A stretch of DNA of 14,207 nucleotides from MGBC120314 sp051880495 (lineage in GTDB: Bacteria > Bacillota > Clostridia > Lachnospirales > Lachnospiraceae): assembly GCA_051880495.1 (NCBI GenBank), contig JBJEOB010000058.1, positions 1 through 14,207 on the forward strand, given 5' to 3'. Every line of letters starts with the position of its first letter. The first letter of the stretch is position 1. A program made the translations under genes and the position numbers. The notes beneath the pieces are model-generated. The model ran no database searches. It was not told the origin of the DNA and saw nothing but the letters and a program-made list of their open reading frames with translations. Of the stretch, positions 1 to 6,804 are shown one piece after another.

Positions 1-244
1 AGGTATTTTTTTGTGTCAATCTCTTGACCTATTTAAAGTATACAGGAAGCTTTCTATTCATAATGGTACGCTTCAAAAAATTTTTGTTTTAACATTTCTA
101 AATTATGCACTTTTTACGGGAACAAATGCATTCCAGTCTTTTCATTCTGAATCTTGTTATGAAGCTTATTGATATTATGAATTTTAACAGAATTTTAGGC
201 TTTTACTCGTATTATGAAATGTAGATTGCGGTGCCTTCAAAGAC
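1..244. other. Gene-free left edge, possible promoter at its end
   Basis: No convincing coding region, RNA gene or repeat is seen here. The stretch is AT-rich and lies downstream of the minus-strand operon terminator. At 14-19 the minus strand reads TTGACA, a perfect -35 box whose -10 would fall just outside the window. It overlaps a small inverted repeat, GTCAA-N4-TTGAC, at 15-28. This may be the start of the promoter region of a further minus-strand gene beyond the window, but the -10 is not visible. Confidence 0.3.
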
Positions 245-245
245 T

Positions 246-290
246 AAAAAAAGAGGCGCCGCACTAATTTCTTAATGCGGCAGCCTCTTT
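246..290 (-). terminator. Intrinsic terminator after the OB-fold lipoprotein
   Basis: Read on the minus strand, a stem of about 14 bp (AAAGAGGCTGCCGCA pairing with the 250-263 arm, one bulged base) encloses a loop of about 12 bases. It is followed directly by a run of seven T. It starts about 20 bases past the stop codon of the lipoprotein gene at 312. This is a textbook Rho-independent terminator for minus-strand transcription. Confidence 0.9.
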
Positions 291-311
291 AAAACATTTT
301 CTGTACTTATA

Positions 312-1082
312 TTACTTAGCTGGTGTTACAGATGTGATATGTGGATTAACTCCTTCATACCAGTAGAGGAAGCCCTCCATATCAATCTTGTCGCCAATCT
401 TTAATGCCTTAACTGCTGAATATACATCAGTTGTCTTGTCGCATAAATATGACTCTACAGTAAATGTGTATGTAGCACCGTTAACTGAAGCCTTGAAGTA
501 AAGGTCATCACCATCCTGGCCTGAACCATCCCAGCTGTAAAGGTAAGCAACATCATTTCCTGCTGCATCCTTGCCTGCTGCTTCAACTGTCATTCCCTTA
601 AATGCAACAAACTTATTCTGATTCTTAATAAGGTCTTCGCTTCCAAGAAGTGCTGTAACATCTTCTGCTGCTGCTACATAGTTACCTTCTTCGATTTCAA
701 ATGTTGCATCAATAATTTCAACTTCACCTGACCACTCAGACTTAAAACCTGTAACCTTAATCTTTGTACCAGGTGTAAGCTTTGCGTAATCTTCTTCTGA
801 ACAAGCCATGTTGTAAAGGAAGTAAGCGCCATCCTTATCCTGTGTATAAACAGTTGCCTTATTATCCCACCATGACTGCTTAGCCTGAACGTAAGTCTCA
901 ACTACAACCTGTGAATCAAGAGCTGCAGCTTCATACTCTGCGTATGTCATAACACCCTCTGACTTAACATCAGGTGCAGCTGCTGTTGCATCGTTGTTCG
1001 AGTTTCCATTGTTTGAGTTACCACATGCTGCACATGCAAGTACAAGTGTGAAAACTACAAGTAACATAGAAAGTTTCTTCAT
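312..1082 (-). CDS. Lipoprotein with two OB-fold-like domains
   Basis: A 256-residue predicted surface lipoprotein of unknown role. The start at 1082 is chosen over one 16 codons upstream because it follows an AGGAG site and begins a clean signal peptide (MKKLSMLLVV). The lipid-attachment cysteine is Cys17 or Cys20 (context LACAACGN), followed by an Asn/Gly/Ser-rich linker. The mature part appears to contain two related beta-rich units, about residues 56-130 and 156-253. Each ends in a 'G-x-K/D-I-x-V/M-x-G-F' turn (PGTKIKVTGF and IGDKIDMEGF) and then an aromatic/acidic strand, resembling small OB-fold domains of secreted bacterial proteins. OB-fold assignment is by pattern only. It lies 89 bases after the binding-protein gene of the ABC operon, with a probable promoter of its own. 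It may be transcribed both with the operon and separately. No catalytic motif is visible. Confidence 0.75.
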   Translation of the reverse strand: MKKLSMLLVVFTLVLACAACGNSNNGNSNNDATAAAPDVKSEGVMTYAEYEAAALDSQVVVETYVQAKQSWWDNKATVYTQDKDGAYFLYNMACSEEDYAKLTPGTKIKVTGFKSEWSGEVEIIDATFEIEEGNYVAAAEDVTALLGSEDLIKNQNKFVAFKGMTVEAAGKDAAGNDVAYLYSWDGSGQDGDDLYFKASVNGATYTFTVESYLCDKTTDVYSAVKALKIGDKIDMEGFLYWYEGVNPHITSVTPAK

Positions 1083-1137
1083 TTTCAATTTCTCCTCTTT
1101 AAATAAAAAGTTATGTCCAATTTTTGACATTGAAATA

Positions 1138-1165
1138 ATTATAACCTAATTTTGTAATAAATCAA
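1138..1165 (-). promoter_or_regulatory. Probable promoter of the OB-fold lipoprotein gene
   Basis: On the minus strand TTGATT (1160-1165) is followed after 16 bases by TATAAT (1138-1143), giving a leader of roughly 50 bases before the start at 1082. The -10 is perfect; the -35 matches four of six consensus bases. No terminator is visible between the preceding stop codon and this site, so read-through from the ABC operon is also likely. Confidence 0.5.
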
Positions 1166-1171
1166 TAGTTA

Positions 1172-2758
1172 TTATTTTTTTATTCTTTTTACTATAACAT
1201 AAGCAATAATTAAAACCCATGCGGTAGCAAGTGACGCAAGCAGAATAACAGATGCGACAGGAAGCTTTCCAAGGTCTGTTTTACCTGTTGCAAGCGATGC
1301 CGTATTGCTTCCTATCTGGTCGAGACGATACAGTGAAGTGATGTCTGTATATAGTTTTTCCATATATGCATCATCAACCGTCTGTTTTCGCCTTATCGAC
1401 TTAGCTGTATTCTCTATAAGCTGTCCGGCGGCATCCCTTAATGAAGCTGAGCCGTTAAATACAGGTGTCACAAATGTATTTTCTGCATTATCCAGAAGGA
1501 TTTGCGCTGCCTGAATCTTCACATAATAATGAAGATTATTGTCTGTTCCGCACTTTGATAAATAATCCTGATATTCTTCTGATTCCTGTGCTTTTTTCGT
1601 GACCGGAACATAGCCTTCAGTCTCAGAATATGCTATCTGGACATCATTTGTCAGAAGATACTGTGCAAAAAGCCACGAGGCAAGAACCTCCTGCGGGTCA
1701 TTTTTATTGAAAATACATACTGACGGTCCCTGGGAAATCATCTTGGGATTATCAGTATCAAACTGTGGTATAGGCATTACTACCGTTTCAAATTCTACCT
1801 TTTTATCTTCATGAATATCAGAAAGCGGTGCATGACTTCCCATCCAGGTCGCACCTGCGGTCGAATCAATTGCAAAAAGACACTGCCCGGCATTTAAGAA
1901 ATTTCCCGGATAACTTGAAATCTTAAATGTTGAAAAAGAGCCTTTTTCGACATGGTCTGCAATTGTATAAAGCAAATCTTTCGTTGTATCATTAAACAAA
2001 AGAATATCCCCATCTTCTGTTGAGTAACCGGCGTTCTTTTGTTTCAACATCTGAATCATCATGTTATCTGTTGACTTATAGATAAATGGTATCATTACCT
2101 TCTGTCCGTTTACAAGAAAGTTGCCATCCTCATCTTTATTCATGGCAGCATCTGATACTTCCCACACAAAATCCCATGTAAGCTTTTCAGGAATTGTATA
2201 GCCTAACTTTTCAACATATGTCTTATTGATATAACAGGCCTCCGTTGAACGCATATAAGGTATTGCATAATAATGTCCGGCAAATGAACACTCATTTATG
2301 AACTGTGGAATTATCTCTTCAAATGTCGGTGAGTCAAAACGTACCTCGCTGCCGCCAAGACCATACTTTTCATCCGCAAAAAGATTTTCAAGCGGCACTA
2401 CAAGATTACTGCCTGTCAGATAAGTTGCAATATGGTCCGGGTACGTTATACACACATTTGGCGTCGTATTAGTTGCGATGTTAGTTATAACATCGTTATA
2501 AATCTTTCCATAATCTGTATATAATCTCAGATTAACCTTAATATTCGGATATAATGCTTCGAAATCGGCAATCGCCTTTTCATAAATTGCCGTCTGTGTT
2601 TTATTGGTATCATTTTTCGCCCAGAAGGTTACCTCATAGTTTTTTGATGTATCAAACTCCTGAGGAATTTCAAATTCCTTAACTCCCTTAGATCCATGAC
2701 ACCCTGCCAGAAGAACCATCGCCATCACTGCAAGCAGGATAAATCTTTTTCTCATCAT
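1172..2758 (-). CDS. ABC sugar-type solute-binding lipoprotein with C-terminal membrane anchor
   Basis: A 528-residue family 1 extracellular solute-binding protein, the substrate receptor of the adjacent carbohydrate-type ABC importer. Residues 1-19 form a lipoprotein signal with lipobox LLAGC (Cys20). The mature start has the usual strand pattern of this family ('YEVTFWAKND', then a helix and 'FEALYPNIKVNLRLY'), and 'YYAIPYM' plus 'LTWDFVWEVSDAA' are also typical. It is longer than the usual 410-450 residues. The extra C-terminal part ends in a hydrophobic segment at about 503-523 followed by Lys/Arg-rich VKRIKK, a probable membrane span with a cytoplasmic tail. A lipid anchor and a C-terminal span together are uncommon. 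The start codon overlaps the permease stop as ATGA, behind a GAGGAGG site, so translation is probably coupled. The sugar is not identifiable from sequence. Confidence 0.9.
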   Translation of the reverse strand: MMRKRFILLAVMAMVLLAGCHGSKGVKEFEIPQEFDTSKNYEVTFWAKNDTNKTQTAIYEKAIADFEALYPNIKVNLRLYTDYGKIYNDVITNIATNTTPNVCITYPDHIATYLTGSNLVVPLENLFADEKYGLGGSEVRFDSPTFEEIIPQFINECSFAGHYYAIPYMRSTEACYINKTYVEKLGYTIPEKLTWDFVWEVSDAAMNKDEDGNFLVNGQKVMIPFIYKSTDNMMIQMLKQKNAGYSTEDGDILLFNDTTKDLLYTIADHVEKGSFSTFKISSYPGNFLNAGQCLFAIDSTAGATWMGSHAPLSDIHEDKKVEFETVVMPIPQFDTDNPKMISQGPSVCIFNKNDPQEVLASWLFAQYLLTNDVQIAYSETEGYVPVTKKAQESEEYQDYLSKCGTDNNLHYYVKIQAAQILLDNAENTFVTPVFNGSASLRDAAGQLIENTAKSIRRKQTVDDAYMEKLYTDITSLYRLDQIGSNTASLATGKTDLGKLPVASVILLASLATAWVLIIAYVIVKRIKK

Positions 2759-3630
2759 CCCTTTGTACCTCCTCTTGATACGCCTGCCATTACCTTTTTC
2801 CTGAATATCAGAAACAGCACAATAAGAGGCAGTGAAATAACAACAACTGCTGCCATCATTGCAGGGATATTTTCTCGTCCGAATCCGTTTTCACGTATTT
2901 CCTGAATTCCGTTAGACACCAGATAATAATCAGGATTATCTGTAATAAGTCTTGGCCATACATATGAATTCCAACATTCAATCACCTTAAGGATGGTGAT
3001 GGTTATAAGTGTCGGTTTTGAAATCGGTATCATGACCTTAAACAAATATTTTAAATCCGACGTACCATCTACCTTGGCAGCATAATACAGGCTGTCCGGT
3101 ATCTGTTCAAAATTTTCCTTTAACAGATAAATGTAGAATACCGAAGTAATCGAAGGCAGAATAAGTCCTGCAAACGAATTACGCATATCCCAGTTGGTAA
3201 TCGTAACAAAATTCGTAATTATTACCAGTTCGTTAGGTATCATCATAAGAGAAAGAAAGATTACAAATGCTAAATTCTTTCCTTTAAACTCAAGCCGTGC
3301 AAATGCAAATGCGGCCAGCGTAATTACTATAAGCATCAGCGCAGTTGTCACAACAGTAAAAATAAGCGTGTTCAGAAAATATTTCCCAAGAGGAACTGCC
3401 GTAAATGCATCAACATAGTTTTTTAATGTCGGCGACAGCGTATAAAATTTTGGAATATATTCTGAGTTATATGCACTGTAACTTTTTATTGAAGTAAGTA
3501 CCATCCAGTAAAAAGGAAACAGTACAATAACTCCCCACACACCAAGAAGTACATATGTTACTGAGCGCACAACATTCTTCTTTATTCTGGCGTTTTTTTC
3601 TATTTTGTCATAATTAATTTCATTTTCCAT
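2755..3630 (-). CDS. Carbohydrate ABC transporter permease, MalG-like
   Basis: A 291-residue inner-membrane subunit of the importer, with about six hydrophobic segments starting near residue 26. The EAA loop that contacts the ATPase is clear at about 181-208 (YYAAKVDGTSDLKYLFKVMIP), with the conserved Ala-Ala, Gly and Ile-Pro. The ending 'RKKVMAGVSRGGTKG' is close to the 'F-V-x-G-L-x-x-G-A-x-K-G' tail characteristic of MalG-type permeases, which marks this as the second permease. I chose ATG 3630 over ATG 3657 because a G-rich site (GGGGCAGG) precedes it and it leaves a 13-base gap after the MalF-like gene. The upstream ATG would overlap that gene by 14 bases. It overlaps the binding-protein gene by four bases. 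Confidence 0.92.
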   Translation of the reverse strand: MENEINYDKIEKNARIKKNVVRSVTYVLLGVWGVIVLFPFYWMVLTSIKSYSAYNSEYIPKFYTLSPTLKNYVDAFTAVPLGKYFLNTLIFTVVTTALMLIVITLAAFAFARLEFKGKNLAFVIFLSLMMIPNELVIITNFVTITNWDMRNSFAGLILPSITSVFYIYLLKENFEQIPDSLYYAAKVDGTSDLKYLFKVMIPISKPTLITITILKVIECWNSYVWPRLITDNPDYYLVSNGIQEIRENGFGRENIPAMMAAVVVISLPLIVLFLIFRKKVMAGVSRGGTKG

Positions 3631-3643
3631 GTTATCCTGCCCC

Positions 3644-4546
3644 TTAATAATGAACATTTTTCTTACTAATCAACAAGTTAATACATGTAATTGTAAGGAC
3701 TATTGCAAACAAAATAATCGCTGCCGCAGAAGCATACGAAGGATACCCGCCACTGTTTCCGTACAGCATGTCGTAAACATAACCGACAATTGTATTCATT
3801 TCCGCCGCATTAAGATTAACTCCAAACAAAGCCACCGCATCACTATACGCCTTAAATGCACCGATAAATCCTGTTATAACAAGATAAAAAATCATTGGCG
3901 AAATCATTGGCAGTGTAATTTTAGTAAATGTTCTGAGTTTGGAAGTTCCATCTACTTTAGCCGCATTATAATAATCCTGATTGACCGATGCCAGTGCACT
4001 TGTAAGAATTAAAATTTTAAACGGCATGACAACCCATATCGTATAAAAACACAAGACAAACATCTTAGCCCAATATGGACCGTCAATAAAATCTACTGAA
4101 TTACCGCCAAACACATTTATAAGCAGATTGACAAGTCCGTCTGAATACGGTGTCTTCTTAAACAGAATCATAAACACAAGACCAACTGCCAGTGTATTTG
4201 TAACATACGGCAGAAAATAAATGGTCTGCAGGAAATTTCTAAGCACGGTAATTGAATTTAGCCCCAGTGAAATGAGGAGTGCTATTGCTGTTGATAAAGG
4301 AACTGTTATAATTACCAGTATAAATGTATTCTTTAGTGCCTGTAAAAAATAAGGGTCATGCAATACATACGAATAGTTGTACAAGCCCGTCCCAAAATAA
4401 GTCTGAGAAGCAGAATTATAACCCTCTTCAAATGAATATACAAAAACATCTATCAACGGATAGACCATAAATAATCCAAGAAATACAATTGCCGGCAACA
4501 GATATAACCAGCCCTTTATACTATCAAAATTGAATTTTTCTTTCAT
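3644..4546 (-). CDS. Carbohydrate ABC transporter permease, MalF/UgpA-like
   Basis: A 300-residue membrane subunit of the importer. The first span (about 12-37, 'WLYLLPAIVFLGLFMVYPL') is the standard opening of sugar permeases of this type, and the EAA loop is seen at about 193-218 (YYNAAKVDGTSKLRTFTKI then TLPMISP). Length and layout are normal for the family. ATG 4546 is preferred over a TTG at 4561: a GAGG site lies nine bases upstream, and the start then follows the ATPase stop codon by a single base. The TTG would overlap the ATPase gene. Partners are the MalG-like permease just downstream and the ATPase just upstream. Confidence 0.92.
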   Translation of the reverse strand: MKEKFNFDSIKGWLYLLPAIVFLGLFMVYPLIDVFVYSFEEGYNSASQTYFGTGLYNYSYVLHDPYFLQALKNTFILVIITVPLSTAIALLISLGLNSITVLRNFLQTIYFLPYVTNTLAVGLVFMILFKKTPYSDGLVNLLINVFGGNSVDFIDGPYWAKMFVLCFYTIWVVMPFKILILTSALASVNQDYYNAAKVDGTSKLRTFTKITLPMISPMIFYLVITGFIGAFKAYSDAVALFGVNLNAAEMNTIVGYVYDMLYGNSGGYPSYASAAAIILFAIVLTITCINLLISKKNVHY

Positions 4547-4547
4547 A

Positions 4548-5648
4548 CTATTCTGCCTCAAAAATAATTCTTTCCCCTGTCTCTTGGTTAAAAAGATGCA
4601 CCTTACCGGGTTTCAGGTTAAACTTTACAACTGCATTTGAAATATCTACCTTGTAATCTGTTCCAATAATGGATCTTACAACCGGATTATGGCACGAATC
4701 GTGCTTTGAAACAACACTGATATCTCTTCCCATTACCTCTACTCTGTTAAGCTCGCATGTCATCTTACCCTCATCAGAAAGAATAAATCCCTCAGGTCTT
4801 ATTCCTACATAAACCTCCTGATTTCCGACGCCCTTGATATTAAGAACCTCTTCATCTCCGATTATTATTTTTCCATCCGATACCCTGCCATCAAATACAT
4901 TAATTGCCGGGGTACCAAGAAATTTTGCAACAAAGAGATTAACAGGATTATCATAAACATCCTGTGGTCTGCCTATCTGCTGAACCACACCTGCCTCCAT
5001 TACAACAATCATGTCGGATATGCTCATCGCCTCTTCCTGGTCATGTGTTACAAATATTGTTGTAATCCGGGTTTCTCTCTGTATTCTTCTAATTTCCTCT
5101 CTTGTCTGAAGTCTTAATCTTGCATCAAGGTTAGATAACGGTTCATCCAACAGAAGTACCTTTGGTCTTTTTACAAGTGCTCTTGCAATTGCCACACGCT
5201 GCTGCTGTCCGCCTGACAATTCCTTAGGTTTTCTGTCCATCAGTCCGTCAATCTGAACCAGTTTAGCTGCCTCCTCGGCCTTTGCCATCATTTCAGCTTT
5301 TGTAAGCTTGTCCTTTCCCTTAAGATTTTCAAGCGGAAACATAATATTCTGTCTAACGGTCAGATGCGGATAAAGTGCATAATTCTGAAACACAAGACCG
5401 ATACCTCTGTTTTCCGGCGGCAGATTTGTAACGTCATCATCGCCAAAGAAAATCTTACCGCTTGTCGGCTTTATAAGACCGCTAATAAGATTTAGTGTTG
5501 TACTTTTCCCACATCCTGACGGACCTAAGAGGCCAATAAGCTTACCATCAGGTATTGTAAAATCAAAATCGTTGACAGCAATAACATCCGCAGACTTTTT
5601 ATCACGACTTGGAAATTTTTTTGTCAGATTCTGTAATATAACTTCCAT
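4548..5648 (-). CDS. Sugar ABC transporter ATPase, MsmK/UgpC/MalK type
   Basis: A 366-residue ATP-hydrolysing subunit that drives the importer from the cytoplasmic side. All nucleotide-binding motifs are intact: Walker A GPSGCGKST (42-50), Q-loop Gln88 in FQNY, signature LSGGQQQR (144-151), Walker B VLLLDEP (164-170) and H-loop His202 in VTHDQEEA. From about residue 240 a C-terminal extension with TOBE-like sequence follows ('VYVGIRPEGF', then 'VEVMGRDISVV'), as in MalK/MsmK/UgpC. The ATG at 5648 is chosen over TTG 5666 because of the AGGAAGG site ahead of it. It is the first gene of the operon. Many Firmicutes sugar importers lack their own ATPase and share one, so a linked copy is informative. 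Its transcript would begin with the long leader carrying the 200-bp inverted-repeat element. Confidence 0.95.
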   Translation of the reverse strand: MEVILQNLTKKFPSRDKKSADVIAVNDFDFTIPDGKLIGLLGPSGCGKSTTLNLISGLIKPTSGKIFFGDDDVTNLPPENRGIGLVFQNYALYPHLTVRQNIMFPLENLKGKDKLTKAEMMAKAEEAAKLVQIDGLMDRKPKELSGGQQQRVAIARALVKRPKVLLLDEPLSNLDARLRLQTREEIRRIQRETRITTIFVTHDQEEAMSISDMIVVMEAGVVQQIGRPQDVYDNPVNLFVAKFLGTPAINVFDGRVSDGKIIIGDEEVLNIKGVGNQEVYVGIRPEGFILSDEGKMTCELNRVEVMGRDISVVSKHDSCHNPVVRSIIGTDYKVDISNAVVKFNLKPGKVHLFNQETGERIIFEAE

Positions 5649-5666
5649 TTTGTTCCTTCCTCTCAA

Positions 5667-5678
5667 TAATCTTCCAAA
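5667..5678. repeat. Direct repeat, left copy (putative target duplication)
   Basis: The 12 bases TAATCTTCCAAA recur exactly at 5881-5892, on the other side of the 200-bp inverted-repeat element. Two extra bases (CA) separate this copy from the element edge. Exact flanking repeats are the usual mark of an insertion event. Confidence 0.7.
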
Positions 5679-5680
5679 CA

Positions 5681-5880
5681 GGCGATTGCAAAACTACTGT
5701 ATTATACAATAACCAAGGTTTGTGGTTACAATTAAGTGGCACGTTTGCACTAATGCTCGCTCGCAGCGGTACATAAGGTGCCAAATAACGGCACCTAAAT
5801 ACCGGCGGCTCACAATTGCCACTTAATTTGTACCCACAAACCTTGGTTAATATCATTAATGTAGCAGTTTTGCGATTGCC
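5681..5880. mobile_element. 200-bp MITE-like inverted-repeat element
   Basis: The two ends are long imperfect inverted repeats of about 62 bases: GGCGATTGCAAAACT at 5681 mirrors AGTTTTGCGATTGCC ending at 5880. An inner block at 5710-5741 pairs with 5817-5849 almost perfectly (one mismatch, one indel). The centre folds into a further hairpin, AGGTGCC (5776-5782) with GGCACCT (5790-5796). There is no transposase and no believable reading frame. With the 12-bp direct repeat on both sides this fits a miniature inverted-repeat transposable element moved by a transposase elsewhere. A repeat of 10-12 bases is known for some IS4-family elements, but I cannot assign a family. It lies between the likely promoter and the start codon of the ABC operon. 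Confidence 0.7.
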
Positions 5881-5892
5881 TAATCTTCCAAA
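5881..5892. repeat. Direct repeat, right copy (putative target duplication)
   Basis: Second exact copy of TAATCTTCCAAA, abutting the right edge of the inverted-repeat element. It lies just past the -10 box of the promoter, about where transcription should begin on the minus strand. Confidence 0.7.
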
Positions 5893-5893
5893 T

Positions 5894-5922
5894 ATTATAA
5901 GGTAAATAACAAAAAATGTCCA
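5894..5922 (-). promoter_or_regulatory. Main promoter of the ABC transporter operon
   Basis: On the minus strand TGGACA (5917-5922, five of six bases of the -35 consensus) is followed after exactly 17 bases by a perfect TATAAT (5894-5899). Transcription would start near 5887, inside the right direct repeat, and would pass through the whole inverted-repeat element before reaching the start codon at 5648. Confidence 0.7.
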
Positions 5923-5923
5923 T

Positions 5924-5932
5924 ATTATACCA
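5924..5932 (-). promoter_or_regulatory. Second possible promoter, extended -10
   Basis: A minus-strand TGGTATAAT (extended -10, TATAAT at 5924-5929) lies one base upstream of the -35 of the main promoter. Its own -35 region is poor (ATCTTA at 17-base spacing), so it would depend on the TGn motif. It may be a weaker alternative start. Confidence 0.35.
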
Positions 5933-5949
5933 TACTTGTACAAATATAA

Positions 5950-5979
5950 GATAGAGAAATTGCGACGCAATTTCCTATC
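5950..5979. promoter_or_regulatory. Palindrome upstream of the ABC promoter, possible operator
   Basis: GAAATTGCG (5956-5964) and CGCAATTTC (5966-5974) form a perfect 19-base palindrome around a single A. It is extended by GATAG/CTATC (5950-5954 and 5975-5979) with one unpaired base. No T-run follows on either strand, and a one-base loop is poor for RNA, so a protein-binding site is more likely than a terminator. Its centre is about 45 bases upstream of the -35 box, a position typical of activator sites. Confidence 0.4.
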
Positions 5980-6002
5980 AATTAAAAAAGAATCTTGCGG
6001 AG

Positions 6003-6233
6003 CGTTTATTTTATAATAAGGTTAGGGTGTCAAAAGCCAAATAATTAAAATAATATCCGTCAGATTGCACAAAATTTATTAGATGAGTGACTTATGTGCT
6101 ACGGAGATGAAACTCAGCTGAGGTTCATCGTAGTGTTTAGCACATTGGAATGAAGAAATAAATTTTGTGCAATATGACTAAGAAAAATTTTTCATTTGGT
6201 TTTTGACACCCTAACCTTATTACAAAATAAACG
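6003..6233. repeat. 231-bp imperfect inverted repeat, MITE-like
   Basis: The outer ~40 bases of each arm match with two mismatches (starting CGTTTATTTT, containing GGTTAGGGTGTCAAAA). A second block, ATTGCACAAAATTTATT, pairs in both arms, then ATGTGCTA pairs imperfectly, and the centre is the palindrome CTCAGCTGAG (6113-6122) flanked by GATGAA/TTCATC. There is no coding capacity. No clear direct repeat flanks it, because the flanking bases are themselves part of the inverted repeat. The right end runs into the T-rich tail of the neighbouring terminator. It could be a mobile miniature element or a structured intergenic repeat. Confidence 0.6.
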
Positions 6234-6254
6234 GGCCGTCAAAAATAACGGCCC
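6223..6254 (-). terminator. Intrinsic terminator after the 144-residue gene
   Basis: On the minus strand GGGCCGT (6248-6254) and ACGGCCC (6233-6239) form a perfect 7-bp GC-rich stem with an 8-base loop, followed by the T-rich tail GTTTATTTTG. It lies 16 bases past the stop codon of the gene at 6270. The tail coincides with the outer arm of the large inverted repeat. Confidence 0.8.
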
Positions 6255-6269
6255 ATCTATCAATATTAT

Positions 6270-6704
6270 TTAATTTTTCAATAAAAAAACTTCATAAATT
6301 GCTTCTACAAAACTATCAAGAGTTATTACACCTTTTCCGTCTACAATCAGTATAGGAAGATTATCAATATCGCTCTCCGATACTATTGCACCATCCCAGA
6401 TTGCTCCGACATCGTTCCAATAGGAATTTTGCAAAAGCTTAGAACACCAGTAACTGCAAAAATTCTTTTTTCCGTAATCATATTCAATATGATAATCAAT
6501 TCCGTTTATTATTCTGCCACCATTGTCGTCAACAATGTATCGTCCGTCCAATATTGGCATCTGTGCAATATAATCCATTATCAGCGGAATTTTATCAACA
6601 ACCTTCCTCATCTGAATGTCATTTGAGGACATCGCGTCTTTTTGAATTTTAATATTAGTTGCTGCCTGAAATACATTTCCATAAAAAACTTCTATATTAT
6701 CCAT
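6270..6704 (-). CDS. Hypothetical protein, 144 residues
   Basis: I do not recognise this protein. It is acidic and predicted soluble, with no signal peptide or membrane segment. Visible features are an aromatic- and Cys-containing stretch at about 88-103 (NFCSYWCSKLLQNSYW), a strand-rich second half ('LPILIVDGKGVITL') and a final helix ('DSFVEAIYEVFLL'). The start follows GGAGG at seven bases' spacing. It has its own extended -10 promoter and its own terminator, so it is a single-gene transcript. Small soluble proteins of this kind in Lachnospiraceae are sometimes immunity-like, but nothing here proves that: no toxin gene is adjacent. Confidence 0.7.
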   Translation of the reverse strand: MDNIEVFYGNVFQAATNIKIQKDAMSSNDIQMRKVVDKIPLIMDYIAQMPILDGRYIVDDNGGRIINGIDYHIEYDYGKKNFCSYWCSKLLQNSYWNDVGAIWDGAIVSESDIDNLPILIVDGKGVITLDSFVEAIYEVFLLKN

Positions 6705-6731
6705 ATGCGTTCCTCCAATTCCATTTTTTAT

Positions 6732-6740
6732 ATTGTAACA
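6732..6740 (-). promoter_or_regulatory. Extended -10 promoter of the 144-residue gene
   Basis: The minus strand reads TGTTACAAT, an extended -10 with TACAAT at 6732-6737. It would give a leader of about 25 bases containing the GGAGG site. No good -35 is present at 16-18 bases. Confidence 0.45.
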
Positions 6741-6804
6741 CCGTGCTGCTGTCGATTATTGTCGAATCAGAAGAAGCAAATAGAAATTTTTGTAAAAAAA
6801 TATA

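Noticed and set aside
3629..4012. A 127-codon plus-strand open frame opposite the MalF-like permease
   Set aside because: Antisense shadow with many Cys, Asn and Arg residues, no recognisable domain and no ribosome site.
5776..5796. The inner hairpin of the 200-bp element as an attenuator
   Set aside because: The AGGTGCC/GGCACCT stem is followed by TATGT rather than a T-run on the minus strand, so it does not look like an intrinsic terminator.
5602..5970. A 122-codon minus-strand open frame across the inverted-repeat element
   Set aside because: It starts inside the promoter region without a ribosome site, runs through both arms of the element and overlaps the ATPase start. Its composition is not protein-like.
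6705..6804. A short precursor-peptide gene next to the PqqD-like gene
   Set aside because: Only a 10-codon frame without its own ribosome site is visible, overlapping the start of the 144-residue gene; no leader-core peptide pattern is seen.
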